From Flavobacterium phragmitis (GTDB lineage: Bacteria; Bacteroidota; Bacteroidia; Flavobacteriales; Flavobacteriaceae), in contig NZ_FOMH01000002.1 of the NCBI RefSeq assembly GCF_900112575.1, forward strand, positions 372,001 through 436,000: a stretch of 64,000 bases of DNA, written 5' to 3'. Each line of letters starts with the position of its first letter. Within the stretch, counting starts at the first letter, position 1. The notes beneath the pieces are model-generated. The model made no database searches, was not told the DNA's origin, and worked only from the letters and a program-made list of their open reading frames with translations. Below are positions 9,023 through 17,764 of the stretch, one piece after another. A program made the translations under genes and the position numbers.

Positions 9023-9066
9023 CAAATTTCCAATTAAAGCCCAATTATTAAGATGATAATTGTCAT
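9023..9066 (-). promoter_or_regulatory. ccoI promoter with FNR-type palindrome
   Basis: ATGATAATTGTCAT (9053-9066) is a near-perfect palindrome of the same consensus as the site upstream of ccoS. On the minus strand GAAATTTG (9023-9030) matches TAnnTTTG except for its first base. The palindrome centre is 36.5 bases from the 3' end of this box, identical to the ccoS promoter. The site also lies 120-150 bases upstream of the divergent fnr-like gene, so it may affect that gene too, although the spacing there is not typical. Confidence 0.7.
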
Positions 9067-9206
9067 ATTATATTGAAATTGAATTCTAAATTTAATAAAT
9101 TAAAAACAACCAAAATTAAAGGAACTTCTTATTTATAATAATTTTACCATCGAATAATGCCTAAAAATGCTAAATATGTTTAATTTTGCTGCAAACAACT
9201 ATTGTC

Positions 9207-9890
9207 ATGAATAAATGTGATCAATGCATTGTACGCCAGCTAAGCTCGTTAAAAGCCCTTAACAAAGAAGAAGTTATAAAATTAGCCAGCAGTAAAACTA
9301 CTTACAAAATTAAAAAAGGGGAAGCCATTTTTGAAGAAGGCGAAGTTACCAATGGAGTATTTTGTGTGAAAGATGGTGTTGGTAAACTCTCCAAATTGAG
9401 TGCAAACGGAAAAGACCAAATCGTAAAATTGGTTAAATCTGGTGAACTTCTTGGACAACGTTCAATGATTAGCAATGAGCCGGCAAACTTAACGGCAAAA
9501 GCAATTGCAGACATGGAAGTTTGTTTTATTCCGAAAGCCGAAATTATCAATTTCTTTAACAGCAACAATCAGTTTTCTTTAAATATGATGCAGTCTGTCT
9601 GCGAAGATTTAAAAGAATCTGAGAATGAAAAAATTGCTTTAGTCCAGAAAACAGTAAAACAAAGACTGGCTGAAACTTTACTTCAATTACACGAAGCTTT
9701 TGGAGAAGATACAGATAAAACCCTGAAAGTTCAACTGACAAGAGAAGAACTTGCGGGAATTATTGGTACTGCAACAGAAAGCTGTATTCGTTTATTATCT
9801 GATTTTAATAAATCAGAATTGATTGAGTTGGTTGGTAAAAAGATTATGCTTAAAAATGTTCGTGCTTTAAAGAAACTAGCCGAAAACTAA
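9207..9890 (+). CDS. Crp/Fnr-family transcriptional regulator
   Basis: The 227-residue protein has a cyclic-nucleotide-binding-like beta-roll (about 10-125), a long dimer helix and a C-terminal HTH with REELAGIIGTATESCIR, the E-SR type recognition helix that reads TGAT/TGAC half-sites. The N-terminus MNKCDQC resembles the start of E. coli FNR. Only two N-terminal cysteines are seen, with others near residues 54, 105 and 138, so a 4Fe-4S cluster is possible but not proven. The ATG at 9207 is chosen over an upstream TTG. It is divergent from ccoI and is the best candidate to bind the palindromes there. TAATTTTG at 9181-9188 is a probable -7 box. Confidence 0.9.
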   Translation: MNKCDQCIVRQLSSLKALNKEEVIKLASSKTTYKIKKGEAIFEEGEVTNGVFCVKDGVGKLSKLSANGKDQIVKLVKSGELLGQRSMISNEPANLTAKAIADMEVCFIPKAEIINFFNSNNQFSLNMMQSVCEDLKESENEKIALVQKTVKQRLAETLLQLHEAFGEDTDKTLKVQLTREELAGIIGTATESCIRLLSDFNKSELIELVGKKIMLKNVRALKKLAEN

Positions 9891-10657
9891 AGCTTTTTGG
9901 CTTCGTTCCAGAAAACATCCATTTCGCTAAGCGTCATATCTGACAAAGATTTTCCTAATTCGCCTGCTTTACTTTCTAAGTATTGAAATCGTTTAATGAA
10001 TTTTTTATTGGTTCTTTCCAATGCATCTTCTGGATTTACTTTTAAAAATCGGGCGTAATTAATCATTGAGAATAAAACATCTCCAAATTCGTCTTCAATT
10101 TTATCCTGATTTCCAGATTTGACTTCGTCTTGTAATTCTTGTAATTCCTCTTGTACTTTATCCCAAACCTGATGAGGTTCTTCCCAGTCAAAACCTACAC
10201 CTTTTACTTTGTCCTGAATCCTGCTCGCTTTTACCAAAGCCGGAAGACTTCTTGGAACGCCTTCCAAAACAGATTTTTTACCTTCTTTTAGTTTTAATTT
10301 CTCCCAGTTTTGTTTGACTTCTTCTTCATTTTCCACTTTTACATCTCCATAAATGTGAGGATGACGATGAATGAGTTTATCGCAGATTTCATTACAGACG
10401 TCAGCAATATCAAAATCATTGGTTTCGCTACCTATTTTAGCATAAAAAACAATATGCAAAAGAAGATCTCCTAATTCTTTTTTAACTTCATTTAAATCAT
10501 TATCCAGAATAGCGTCTCCCAGTTCGTAGGTTTCTTCGATTGTTAAATGTCTTAAGGTCTGCAGGGTTTGTTTTTTATCCCACGGACATTGTTCACGAAG
10601 TTCATCCATGATGTTCAATAATCTTTCAAACGCTTTTAACTGGTTTTCTCTATTCAT
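9887..10657 (-). CDS. mazG: nucleoside triphosphate pyrophosphohydrolase MazG
   Basis: This 256-residue protein has two all-alpha MazG domains. The first contains LTIEETYELGDAI and KKELGDLLLHIVFYAK; the second contains a diverged copy with IEDEFGDVLFSMINYARF. The acidic clusters are the Mg2+ sites used to hydrolyse NTPs to NMP and pyrophosphate, clearing aberrant nucleotides. The ATG at 10657 (MNRENQLKAFERL) is chosen because the 19 residues upstream do not resemble the family. Its 3' end overlaps the fnr-like gene's stop by 4 bases in convergent orientation. Confidence 0.95.
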   Translation of the reverse strand: MNRENQLKAFERLLNIMDELREQCPWDKKQTLQTLRHLTIEETYELGDAILDNDLNEVKKELGDLLLHIVFYAKIGSETNDFDIADVCNEICDKLIHRHPHIYGDVKVENEEEVKQNWEKLKLKEGKKSVLEGVPRSLPALVKASRIQDKVKGVGFDWEEPHQVWDKVQEELQELQDEVKSGNQDKIEDEFGDVLFSMINYARFLKVNPEDALERTNKKFIKRFQYLESKAGELGKSLSDMTLSEMDVFWNEAKKL

Positions 10658-10694
10658 TTTTGAAGTCTTTTTAAATTTAAAACTCGATTCTGTA

Positions 10695-10733
10695 AAATTA
10701 AAAAATCCTGTCAAGAAACATCTTAACAGGATT
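10695..10733 (-). terminator. rho-independent terminator of the DUF5606 gene
   Basis: Inverted repeat AATCCTGT / ACAGGATT (10704-10711 and 10726-10733) with a 14-base loop, followed on the minus strand by a T-rich run. It lies between the DUF5606 stop and the mazG start. Confidence 0.7.
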
Positions 10734-10758
10734 CATTTATTATGTAAAGAAAATGCTA

Positions 10759-11244
10759 TTATTCTTCTTTTTTAGCTTTTGCTTTTTTAGCAGCCGTAGC
10801 TTTTTTAGGTTTTTCTTCAGCAACCGGAGCTTCTTCTTTTGGCTCTTCAGCAGCAGGAGCTAAATCTGTCACTAAACCTTTAGCCTGAAGCGTATTGTAC
10901 CAGCTTAATACTTTTTTGATATCAGATGGATAAACTCTTTCTTCGTCATAAGTTGGAAGAATTTCTTTGAAATAAGCAGCTAAAGTAGCATTATCTTCTT
11001 TATGAGAAATCGCTTGTCCTTTGTTCTCTTTAACGGCAATTTGCTGCATTACTTCAGTTAATGGTTTTTCACCTTCATAAGTATAAATCGAAATTTCAGA
11101 CAATAAACTTACATTGCTTTTTAGATTTACAGTAATCTTCTTCCCATCAATTAATGATTCCGCCACAAAACCTGTACGAGTTTGAACTTTTAATTCGTAT
11201 AAACCTGGTTTTCCTGAAATGGCTAAAATTTTCGTTAAATTCAT
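10759..11244 (-). CDS. DUF5606-family protein
   Basis: A 161-residue protein recognised as the Bacteroidota DUF5606 family from its opening MNLTKILAISGKPGLYELK and the following beta-rich part. A helical middle (about 80-125) is followed by a low-complexity Ala/Lys/Glu tail of about 40 residues that ends in basic KK repeats, which could contact nucleic acid. There is no signal peptide or membrane segment. No biochemical function is established to my knowledge. It lies 61 bases downstream of def, which it may share transcription with, and upstream of a clear terminator. Confidence 0.85.
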   Translation of the reverse strand: MNLTKILAISGKPGLYELKVQTRTGFVAESLIDGKKITVNLKSNVSLLSEISIYTYEGEKPLTEVMQQIAVKENKGQAISHKEDNATLAAYFKEILPTYDEERVYPSDIKKVLSWYNTLQAKGLVTDLAPAAEEPKEEAPVAEEKPKKATAAKKAKAKKEE

Positions 11245-11305
11245 TTTATTAAAATTTGTATTAAGAATTTGATTTATTTTTTGTTTCTAAATTTCTTCAG
11301 AAAAC

Positions 11306-11896
11306 TTATCTCCCTTTTTTGGCCGCAAAAAACTTCATTCTATATTCCTGAAACGTTTTCCCTTCAGTGATATTTTTCAGTTTCTTTTGAATTAAACGTT
11401 TTTTAAGAGACGAAATTTTATCTGTAAATAAAATTCCCTCAATATGATCGTATTCGTGCTGAATTACTCTTGCAATCAAACCGTCAAAAACTTCTGTTTT
11501 CATTACAAAATCTTCCTCACAATATTCAATTGTTACAGTTGGTTTTCTGTAAACATCTTCACGCACATCTGGAATACTCAAACATCCTTCATTAAAACCC
11601 CACTCTTCTCCTTCTTCTTTTACGATTTTAGCATTGATGAAAGTCTTTTTGAAACCTTTCAAATCTTTTTGTTCCTCTGAAGGCAGATCTTCATCGTCAC
11701 TAAAAGGTGTTGTATCAATAACAAACAAACGAATTGGAAGTCCAACCTGCGGCGCCGCAAGCCCAACTCCGTACGCATTATACATCGTCTCGTACATATT
11801 TGCGATCGTTTCTTTTAGGTTTGGATATTCTGACGTAATCTCCTGCCCTACTTTTCTTAAAACAGGATCACCGTATCCTACAATTGGTAAAATCAT
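11306..11896 (-). CDS. def: peptide deformylase
   Basis: A 196-residue enzyme that removes the N-formyl group from new proteins. All three family motifs are present: GVGLAAPQVG (43-52), EGCLS with Cys105, and QHEYDH with His147, Glu148 and His151, which ligate the catalytic metal. A short acidic insertion at about 66-80 (DDEDLPSEEQ) precedes motif 2 and is usual in Bacteroidota deformylases. The start codon ATG at 11896 gives the expected MILPIVGYGDP opening. Confidence 0.97.
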   Translation of the reverse strand: MILPIVGYGDPVLRKVGQEITSEYPNLKETIANMYETMYNAYGVGLAAPQVGLPIRLFVIDTTPFSDDEDLPSEEQKDLKGFKKTFINAKIVKEEGEEWGFNEGCLSIPDVREDVYRKPTVTIEYCEEDFVMKTEVFDGLIARVIQHEYDHIEGILFTDKISSLKKRLIQKKLKNITEGKTFQEYRMKFFAAKKGR

Positions 11897-12072
11897 TTGT
11901 TTTTATTTTTGTTTTTAGATGCTGAAAAAAAAGAATTAAAGTTCTAATATTTCAGCTGGCAAAAATAGTAAAAAATAGTCAATGAATAATTCTATTAGTC
12001 TATTATGTTATATTTTTTCCTAACCGCCTAAAATCTCAGCTATAATTGTGCCAAAATCACTCTTACAATTCT

Positions 12073-12080
12073 TACCTTTG
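12073..12080 (+). promoter_or_regulatory. -7 promoter element of the FUSC gene
   Basis: TACCTTTG matches TAnnTTTG, 17 bases before the ATG. No good -33 TTG lies at the usual spacing; the nearest (12046-12048) is 24 bases upstream. Confidence 0.5.
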
Positions 12081-12097
12081 CTAGTAAACCGCTTTCT

Positions 12098-14320
12098 ATG
12101 ATTGATAAAATTTCAAAATTTACAAACAGCACATCCTTTTTGAATGCCTCTAAAGTAACTATTGCTTCTGTTGTTCCTGTTTTAGTTTTAAATTTTTTAG
12201 GTCATTTTGAAATTGGTTTTACAATCGCTTTGGGTGCTTTTTATACCTATCCCAGTGATATTCCTAGTTCATTAATTCATAAAATAAAAGGATTAATTGC
12301 AGCTTCATTTATTGTCTCTGGTGTAAATCTTCTGGTCAATCTTGCTTATCCTTATCCTATATTATTTTATCCTTTTTTAGGAATTCTACTGTTTGCCTGT
12401 TCTATGATTTCGGTTTACGGACAGCGTGCTACCTTAATTTCATTTTCTGCTTTATTATCTATTTCCCTTTCATTTGGACATTTACACGAAGGAGTCGAAG
12501 CTTTTGAATATTCTGGTTTTATATTTATTGGAGGGATTTTATATTTAATCGTATCATTGGTATTTCATTTTGTACAGCCTTATAAATATGTTGAATTACA
12601 AATTGCAGAAGGAATCAAACTTACTGCCAAGTATTTAAAACTAAGAGGTGATTTATGGAGTCCAGAAGCAAATAGACAAGCGATTATTGAAAAACAATTG
12701 GCTGTTCAGGTCGAATTGAATCTTATTCATGAGGATTTAAGAAAAATGCTCATTGGAAACCAGAATGCATCTGGAACCACAAGTCAGAACCGAAAAATGC
12801 TTTTGGTTTTTATTACTTTGGTCGAAATTCAGGAACTCGCCCTTTATACTTCTTTTGACCACAGTAAGCTCCATGAAAAATTTGCCAAACATCCGGACGT
12901 TTTAAGAACCTATCAAAATGTCGCTTACAAACTGGCTTCTACCTTAAAAAAATTATCCAAAAATGTCAACCATATTAGCGTTTACGTCGATAAACAAGAT
13001 TTAAAAAATGAATTGGATGCTTTGGAATTTGCCATTTTTGATTATGAAAAAACATTAGGAAAAGATGAAGCAGCCGAGGGTGTTTTGATACTGACCAATA
13101 TGCTGAAATATGCCAAAAATCAAGTTGGAAAAATCAAAATTATTCAGCGTGCACTTTCTTTGGCAATGCAGTCTTATAAACTAAAAGATAAAGACAAAGA
13201 ACTGGAGAAATTCTTAACGCCTCAATATTATCCGCTTCGAACTTTAATTGAAAATTTATCGTATTCTTCTTCGATTTTCAGACATTCGTTACGATTAACC
13301 ATCACCATTTTAATTGGTTTTTTCCTTGGACAAATACTTCCCTTTCAAAATGTTTATTGGATTCTGCTCACGATAGTGGTCATCATGCGTCCAGGTTACG
13401 GATTAACAAAAGAGCGATCGTATCATAGAATGTTCGGAACTGTTTTAGGAGGAATTTTAGCATTCGGAATTGTATCTTTCATTCAGAACCATGTTGCGCT
13501 CAGCATTTTCTCTATTATCTGTATGCTTTTAGGAATTTCGTTTACTCAGATTAACTATAAAATCAGTGCCACTTTTGTGACAATGTACGTAGTTTTCATT
13601 TACGGAATCCTAACGCCAGACATCAACGAAGTGATACAATTCAGAATATTAGATTCTCTTGCAGGAGCGATTTTAGCCTTTATTGCCAATCAGTTTTTAT
13701 GGCCGGCTTGGGAATTTATCAATACGCCGATTCATATCGAAAACTCCATTCGAGCCAATAGAAATTATCTTAAGGAGATTGCTGATTTTTACAATAAAAA
13801 AGGAGAAGTCCCAACCGCTTACAGATTGGCCAGAAAAAATGCATTTGTGGAAATTGGGAATCTAATGACCTCTTTTCAGCGTATGATGCAGGAACCGAAA
13901 TCAAAACAGAAAACGATGCCTTTGGTTAATAAATTAGTGGTTTTAAATCACTCATTATTATCTGCTTTGGCTTCGCTTTCCACTTATATTCAGTCGCATC
14001 AGACTACATCGGCTTCAGACTCTTTCAATTATATTATCAAAACCATTTTAGCCAATTTAGATCATTCTATTGCCGTTTTAAGAAACGAAACGATTTTGAC
14101 GGATACGTTTTTTGAAAAAGAAGATGTGACGCTGCAATTTGAAGAATTAAAGCGAAAAAACTTTACCAGATTAGCAGAAGATGACGAATTAGACAAAGAA
14201 ACCCGTCAGGCCAAAATGCAGGAAGCCTCAATGGTTATTGAGCAGCTAATTTGGATGAGTAATCTAGCAGAAAAAATCCTTAAAAACACAACCGATCTAA
14301 AAGCAACAAATCCAGATTAA
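12098..14320 (+). CDS. FUSC/YccS-family inner membrane protein
   Basis: This 740-residue protein shows the YccS/YhfK-type duplicated layout: an N-terminal block of about five to six membrane helices (15-165), a helical cytoplasmic region (about 170-390), a second membrane block (about 398-530, with MRPGYGLTKERSYHRMFGT) and a long helical C-terminus. The second block is the PF13515 FUSC_2 domain related to aromatic-acid efflux proteins. The transport substrate cannot be told from sequence. The gene stands alone, with its own -7 box upstream and a terminator overlapping its stop codon. Confidence 0.88.
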   Translation: MIDKISKFTNSTSFLNASKVTIASVVPVLVLNFLGHFEIGFTIALGAFYTYPSDIPSSLIHKIKGLIAASFIVSGVNLLVNLAYPYPILFYPFLGILLFACSMISVYGQRATLISFSALLSISLSFGHLHEGVEAFEYSGFIFIGGILYLIVSLVFHFVQPYKYVELQIAEGIKLTAKYLKLRGDLWSPEANRQAIIEKQLAVQVELNLIHEDLRKMLIGNQNASGTTSQNRKMLLVFITLVEIQELALYTSFDHSKLHEKFAKHPDVLRTYQNVAYKLASTLKKLSKNVNHISVYVDKQDLKNELDALEFAIFDYEKTLGKDEAAEGVLILTNMLKYAKNQVGKIKIIQRALSLAMQSYKLKDKDKELEKFLTPQYYPLRTLIENLSYSSSIFRHSLRLTITILIGFFLGQILPFQNVYWILLTIVVIMRPGYGLTKERSYHRMFGTVLGGILAFGIVSFIQNHVALSIFSIICMLLGISFTQINYKISATFVTMYVVFIYGILTPDINEVIQFRILDSLAGAILAFIANQFLWPAWEFINTPIHIENSIRANRNYLKEIADFYNKKGEVPTAYRLARKNAFVEIGNLMTSFQRMMQEPKSKQKTMPLVNKLVVLNHSLLSALASLSTYIQSHQTTSASDSFNYIIKTILANLDHSIAVLRNETILTDTFFEKEDVTLQFEELKRKNFTRLAEDDELDKETRQAKMQEASMVIEQLIWMSNLAEKILKNTTDLKATNPD

Positions 14321-14339
14321 TTCATCTGGATTTGTTTTT
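14308..14339 (+). terminator. terminator of the FUSC gene
   Basis: AAATCCAGAT (14308-14317) pairs perfectly with ATCTGGATTT (14324-14333) across a 6-base loop and is followed by TGTTTTTA. The hairpin includes the stop codon of the FUSC gene. Confidence 0.85.
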
Positions 14340-14358
14340 ATATTCTAATAGGAGAAGC

Positions 14359-15852
14359 TTATTTTATTTTTAAAACTTCTGCTGTATGTTTTCTAAGCTC
14401 TGCTAAAAGCTCTGGCTTATCATTTAAAGTCTGACCATAAGAAGGAATCATTGTTTTCAATTTCGCTTCCCATTCTGGTGTTTTAATTTGATTAGTAAAA
14501 CATCTGCTGATTAAATCAATCATAATTCCTACTGCTGTCGAAGCTCCTGGCGAAGCACCTAACAAAACAGCTAAACTTCCATCATGCGTACTGATTACTT
14601 CTGTACCGAATTCCAAAACACCACCCTCTTTTTCATCTTTTTTGATTACTTGAACACGCTGTCCCGCTTTTTCCAATTTCCAATCTTTAGAACGAGCTGT
14701 CGGTAAATATTCGCGTAAAGCTTTCATTCTGTCTTTTGGAGACTGACGAACCTGCTCAATCAAATATTTAGTCAAAGGAATATTATGATATCCTGCTGCT
14801 AACATCGGAATTAAATTGTTACGTTTAATTGACATTGGCAGATCCATATAAGAACCGTTTTTCAAGAAACGAGTTGAAAACCCTGCAAACGGCCCAAAAA
14901 GCAATGCTTTTTCACCGTCAATCACACGGGTATCAATATGAGGAACAGACATTGGAGGCGCTCCAACACTTGCTTTTCCGTATACTTTTGCCTGGTGCTT
15001 TGCAATAACTTCTGGATTAGTACATTTCAGCCATTGTCCACTTACTGGAAAACCTCCATAACCATTTCCTTCAGGCACATTTGCTTTTTCTAATAATGGC
15101 AAAGAACCACCACCAGCTCCAATAAATACAAATTTAGTATAGGCTTTACGAATTTTGCCTGTTGATAAATCTTTAATTTTAATTCTCCAAGATTTATCCT
15201 CACGTTGTCTCAATTTTTTAACCTCATGATTGAAGAATAAAGAAACGCCGTCCAGTTTTTCCAAGTAGTTGAACATGCTTCTCGTTAAAGCACCAAAATT
15301 TACATCGGTACCAATTTCCATATGAGTTGCAGCTAGCTTTTCTTCAGCTTCACGTCCTTCCATTACCAACGGCATCCATTCTTGAAGCTGTTTAAAATCG
15401 GTACTGAAAGTCATATCAGCAAAGATTGGATTGCTCTGAAGAGCTTCGAATCTCTTTTTTAAATAATCAACATTTTTATCTCCCCACACAAAACTCATAT
15501 GAGGAACACTTCTAATAAAATTTTCTGGAGAAGGCACTTTGTTCTGCTGTACTAAATAAGACCAAAATTGGCGCGAAATCTCGAATGATTCAGCGATACT
15601 TATTGCTTTTTTAGGATCGATACTGCCGTCTGCCTTTTCTGGAGTGTAATTTAATTCACAAAAAGCGGAGTGTCCTGTTCCTGCATTATTCCAAGCATCA
15701 GAGCTTTCAGCGGCGGCAACATCTAATCTTTCGTAAATTTCAATTTTTATATCAGGTTGTAATTCTTTCAAAATTACTCCTAGAGTGGCACTCATAATTC
15801 CAGCTCCAATGAGTACTACATCACTATTTGAACGTATGGTTTCGTCAGGCAT
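14359..15852 (-). CDS. mqo: malate:quinone oxidoreductase
   Basis: A 497-residue FAD-dependent peripheral membrane enzyme that oxidises malate to oxaloacetate and reduces quinone, feeding the respiratory chain. It has the FAD-binding motif VLIGAGIMSATLG near the N-terminus and the Mqo-specific segments SSDAWNNAGTGHSAFCELNYTP and GFPVSGQWL (shown in part). ATG 15852 is chosen; a longer ORF adds 15 unlikely residues. A minus-strand TACCTTTG box at 15875-15882 lies just upstream and probably drives it. It contributes electrons that the cbb3 oxidase in this window could consume. Confidence 0.97.
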   Translation of the reverse strand: MPDETIRSNSDVVLIGAGIMSATLGVILKELQPDIKIEIYERLDVAAAESSDAWNNAGTGHSAFCELNYTPEKADGSIDPKKAISIAESFEISRQFWSYLVQQNKVPSPENFIRSVPHMSFVWGDKNVDYLKKRFEALQSNPIFADMTFSTDFKQLQEWMPLVMEGREAEEKLAATHMEIGTDVNFGALTRSMFNYLEKLDGVSLFFNHEVKKLRQREDKSWRIKIKDLSTGKIRKAYTKFVFIGAGGGSLPLLEKANVPEGNGYGGFPVSGQWLKCTNPEVIAKHQAKVYGKASVGAPPMSVPHIDTRVIDGEKALLFGPFAGFSTRFLKNGSYMDLPMSIKRNNLIPMLAAGYHNIPLTKYLIEQVRQSPKDRMKALREYLPTARSKDWKLEKAGQRVQVIKKDEKEGGVLEFGTEVISTHDGSLAVLLGASPGASTAVGIMIDLISRCFTNQIKTPEWEAKLKTMIPSYGQTLNDKPELLAELRKHTAEVLKIK

Positions 15853-15978
15853 AACAGTATTTTTATTTAAAGCGCAAAGGTACTTTTTTAATTGCAAAAA
15901 AAAACTAATTTTTACAAGATAAAAGTTAGGATTTTCTAAAAACCATTAAATTATAAATAAAAAATTCGACGAAGAGTG

Positions 15979-16392
15979 TTATTTTTTTGAGGAAAGATAA
16001 TCTTGAAGCATAATTGTAGCCGAAATTTCATCTATCAAACCTTTATTCTGACGCTGCTTTTTACTTAACCCGCTGTCGATCATGGTTTGGAATGCCATTT
16101 TGGATGTAAAACGTTCATCAACCCGAATCACTTTCATATCCGGAAAAATGTTCGAAAAATGTTTTGCGAATCCATTTATTACAGAAGCACTTTCTGAAGG
16201 CTGACCGTTCATTTGTTTAGGTTCGCCAATTAGAACAGCTTCCACTTTTTCTTTTGCAAAATAATCTTTTAAAAAATCAGTCAAAGTATGTGTTGGAATT
16301 GTAGTTAAACCTGATGCAATAATCTGCATTTCGTCTGTAACAGCAATTCCTGTGCGTTTTTGTCCGTAATCTATGGAGAGAATTCTTGGCAT
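15979..16392 (-). CDS. ruvX: RuvX/YqgF Holliday-junction-resolvase-like protein
   Basis: The 137-residue protein has the RNase H-like fold motifs ILSIDYGQKRTGIAV (first catalytic Asp), VLIGEPKQMNG, DERFTSKMA and DEISATIMLQ (last Asp). YqgF proteins act in pre-16S rRNA 5' end maturation and are related to RuvC resolvases. ATG 16392 is preferred over an upstream start that adds 17 residues with no similarity. It is 47 bases downstream of the ParE-like toxin gene. Confidence 0.95.
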   Translation of the reverse strand: MPRILSIDYGQKRTGIAVTDEMQIIASGLTTIPTHTLTDFLKDYFAKEKVEAVLIGEPKQMNGQPSESASVINGFAKHFSNIFPDMKVIRVDERFTSKMAFQTMIDSGLSKKQRQNKGLIDEISATIMLQDYLSSKK

Positions 16393-16439
16393 GTTTTGAT
16401 TTTTTTGTAAAAGGTAGAAAGTAAAATTAGAATGCTTAT

Positions 16440-16721
16440 TCAAAGAGTGTCTTTATATTTTATAAAACCGAAAACGACGACAATATTATTCTCGGTATCA
16501 ACCTCATAAACTGAAACATAACCTTTAAAAACATAATCTCTAATATTTTCATCATCAAAGTATCTAGATTTTTTAAAGAGAAAAGGATGTTTTAAATCTT
16601 TTTTAATATTTCTAAGCAAATCTTTCCTAAACTTTAGAGCTGCTCTGGGTTTATCTTTATAAATATAATGAACTTGTTCTTTTAATAATTTTAAAAATTC
16701 ATTCGAAATTTTAATTATCAT
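16440..16721 (-). CDS. RelE/ParE-family toxin
   Basis: A 93-residue basic protein with the short RelE/ParE fold: an N-terminal strand, a two-helix region with HYIYKDKPRAALKFRKDLL, then a beta sheet ending in VVVFGFIKYKDTL. The C-terminal strands contain RDYVFKGYVSVYEVD, typical of the ParE_toxin family. Its start overlaps the antitoxin's 3' end by 11 bases, so the two are translationally coupled. Whether it targets ribosome-bound mRNA or gyrase cannot be told. Confidence 0.85.
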   Translation of the reverse strand: MIIKISNEFLKLLKEQVHYIYKDKPRAALKFRKDLLRNIKKDLKHPFLFKKSRYFDDENIRDYVFKGYVSVYEVDTENNIVVVFGFIKYKDTL

Positions 16722-16944
16722 ATTCCGAAAATGTATTATCTAAAATAGAATCAACTTCATCTATTGAATACAACTTTTCATTACCGCTTTTTAATTTAGT
16801 ATAAGCTGCATGCACTTTTTCTTTATCATTTTTGAAATCAGAATCTTCTTCAATAATTGTCAATTCATTAGGAGAAAATCGACTTAATAACTTAAGCACT
16901 TTCTCTCTAATCTCTGGCTGAAACTCTAATCTAATCGCTTCCAT
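16711..16944 (-). CDS. antitoxin of the ParE-type pair
   Basis: A 77-residue acidic protein (LEFQPEIREKVLKLLSRF at the start, a helical middle, then SIDEVDSILDNTFSEYDN) located directly before and overlapping the toxin gene. The segment ending in SIDEVDSIL resembles the toxin-binding tails of antitoxins that accompany ParE-type toxins in Bacteroidota. There is no clear DNA-binding motif. It is the first gene of the pair; the 138 bases upstream hold a terminator on the same strand. Confidence 0.8.
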   Translation of the reverse strand: MEAIRLEFQPEIREKVLKLLSRFSPNELTIIEEDSDFKNDKEKVHAAYTKLKSGNEKLYSIDEVDSILDNTFSEYDN

Positions 16945-17012
16945 AATACTTCCATTTTACATACAAATATAAACCTTTTTAAATTTATGTTTTTTAAATT
17001 GGACTTAAAAGC

Positions 17013-17044
17013 AAAAAATCCGCCCCGAAAAAATTCAAGACGGA
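17013..17044 (-). terminator. terminator of the PAS-domain gene
   Basis: On the minus strand TCCGTCTTGA and TCGGGGCGGA (plus-strand arms 17035-17044 and 17019-17028) form a 10-pair stem including three G-U pairs, with a short T/A loop and a six-T run. It lies 40 bases after the PAS gene stop. Confidence 0.75.
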
Positions 17045-17082
17045 CTCTATCCAAATATTCAAACCTAAAAAATAACTCAAAT

Positions 17083-17712
17083 TTATCTTCCGAATAATCG
17101 GCCGAAAAAGCCTCTATGCTCTTCCTCTTCTCCATCCTCTTCTGCATTGTAATTAGCAAATTTAGACTGCGCTTTTTCGTTTTCGAAAATCAACTCCTTA
17201 ATATATTCAACGTAACTTCTCTTCTTTTCTTCCAAAAATCCGATTAAGTATTTTTCGCTGAATTCAACACCGCTTGCTGCTTCGATTTGCAATAGTTTTT
17301 TGTATAATGGCTCAATGTGCATTGCAATTACTTCTTGTGGCACAGATTGTCTTCTGGCAAAATAATTCACAATTACATCATTTTCATCTCGGGCAATTTC
17401 AAAATCTGTAATAACCCAATAATATCTTCCAGACTTTGCTAAATTCTTTACAATGGCATGAAAGTTTTTCCCTTGCTTTAGATTTTCCCAAAGCACTTTA
17501 AAAATAACTTTTGGCATATCTGGGTGACGAATAATATTATGGGGCTGTCCCATTAATTCGTAATCTTCATAACCGCAAACGTCTACAAACACTTCGTTGG
17601 CATACTCGATAATACCAAATGCATTTGTTTTACTCATAATAACTTGTGTTTTATCCCAAGTTACCTCTTTGTCAATTATGACTCTGTTCTGAAGGTGATT
17701 TTCTTGATTCAT
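17083..17712 (-). CDS. single-PAS-domain protein, putative redox or oxygen sensor
   Basis: The 209-residue protein has one PAS domain at about 20-130 with DVCGYEDYELMG and HNIIRHPDMPK, which are hallmarks of Aer-type PAS domains (PF08447), and with the later YYWVITDFEIARDE. A helical linker follows, then an acidic GEEEEH stretch and a C-terminal GRLFGR. There is no kinase, methyl-accepting or cyclase domain, so it would sense and signal through a partner. Its promoter carries an FNR-type palindrome with the same geometry as the cbb3 oxidase promoters, which makes an oxygen or redox role plausible. Confidence 0.8.
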   Translation of the reverse strand: MNQENHLQNRVIIDKEVTWDKTQVIMSKTNAFGIIEYANEVFVDVCGYEDYELMGQPHNIIRHPDMPKVIFKVLWENLKQGKNFHAIVKNLAKSGRYYWVITDFEIARDENDVIVNYFARRQSVPQEVIAMHIEPLYKKLLQIEAASGVEFSEKYLIGFLEEKKRSYVEYIKELIFENEKAQSKFANYNAEEDGEEEEHRGFFGRLFGR

Positions 17713-17764
17713 ATTATACTGCTTATATGATTAATGTTATTGAATGGAATGTTTTTCAATGATG

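Noticed and set aside
9186..9206. Upstream TTG start extending the Fnr-like protein by seven residues
   Set aside because: The TTG lies inside the probable -7 element TAATTTTG, and the ATG at 9207 gives the family-like MNKCDQC start.
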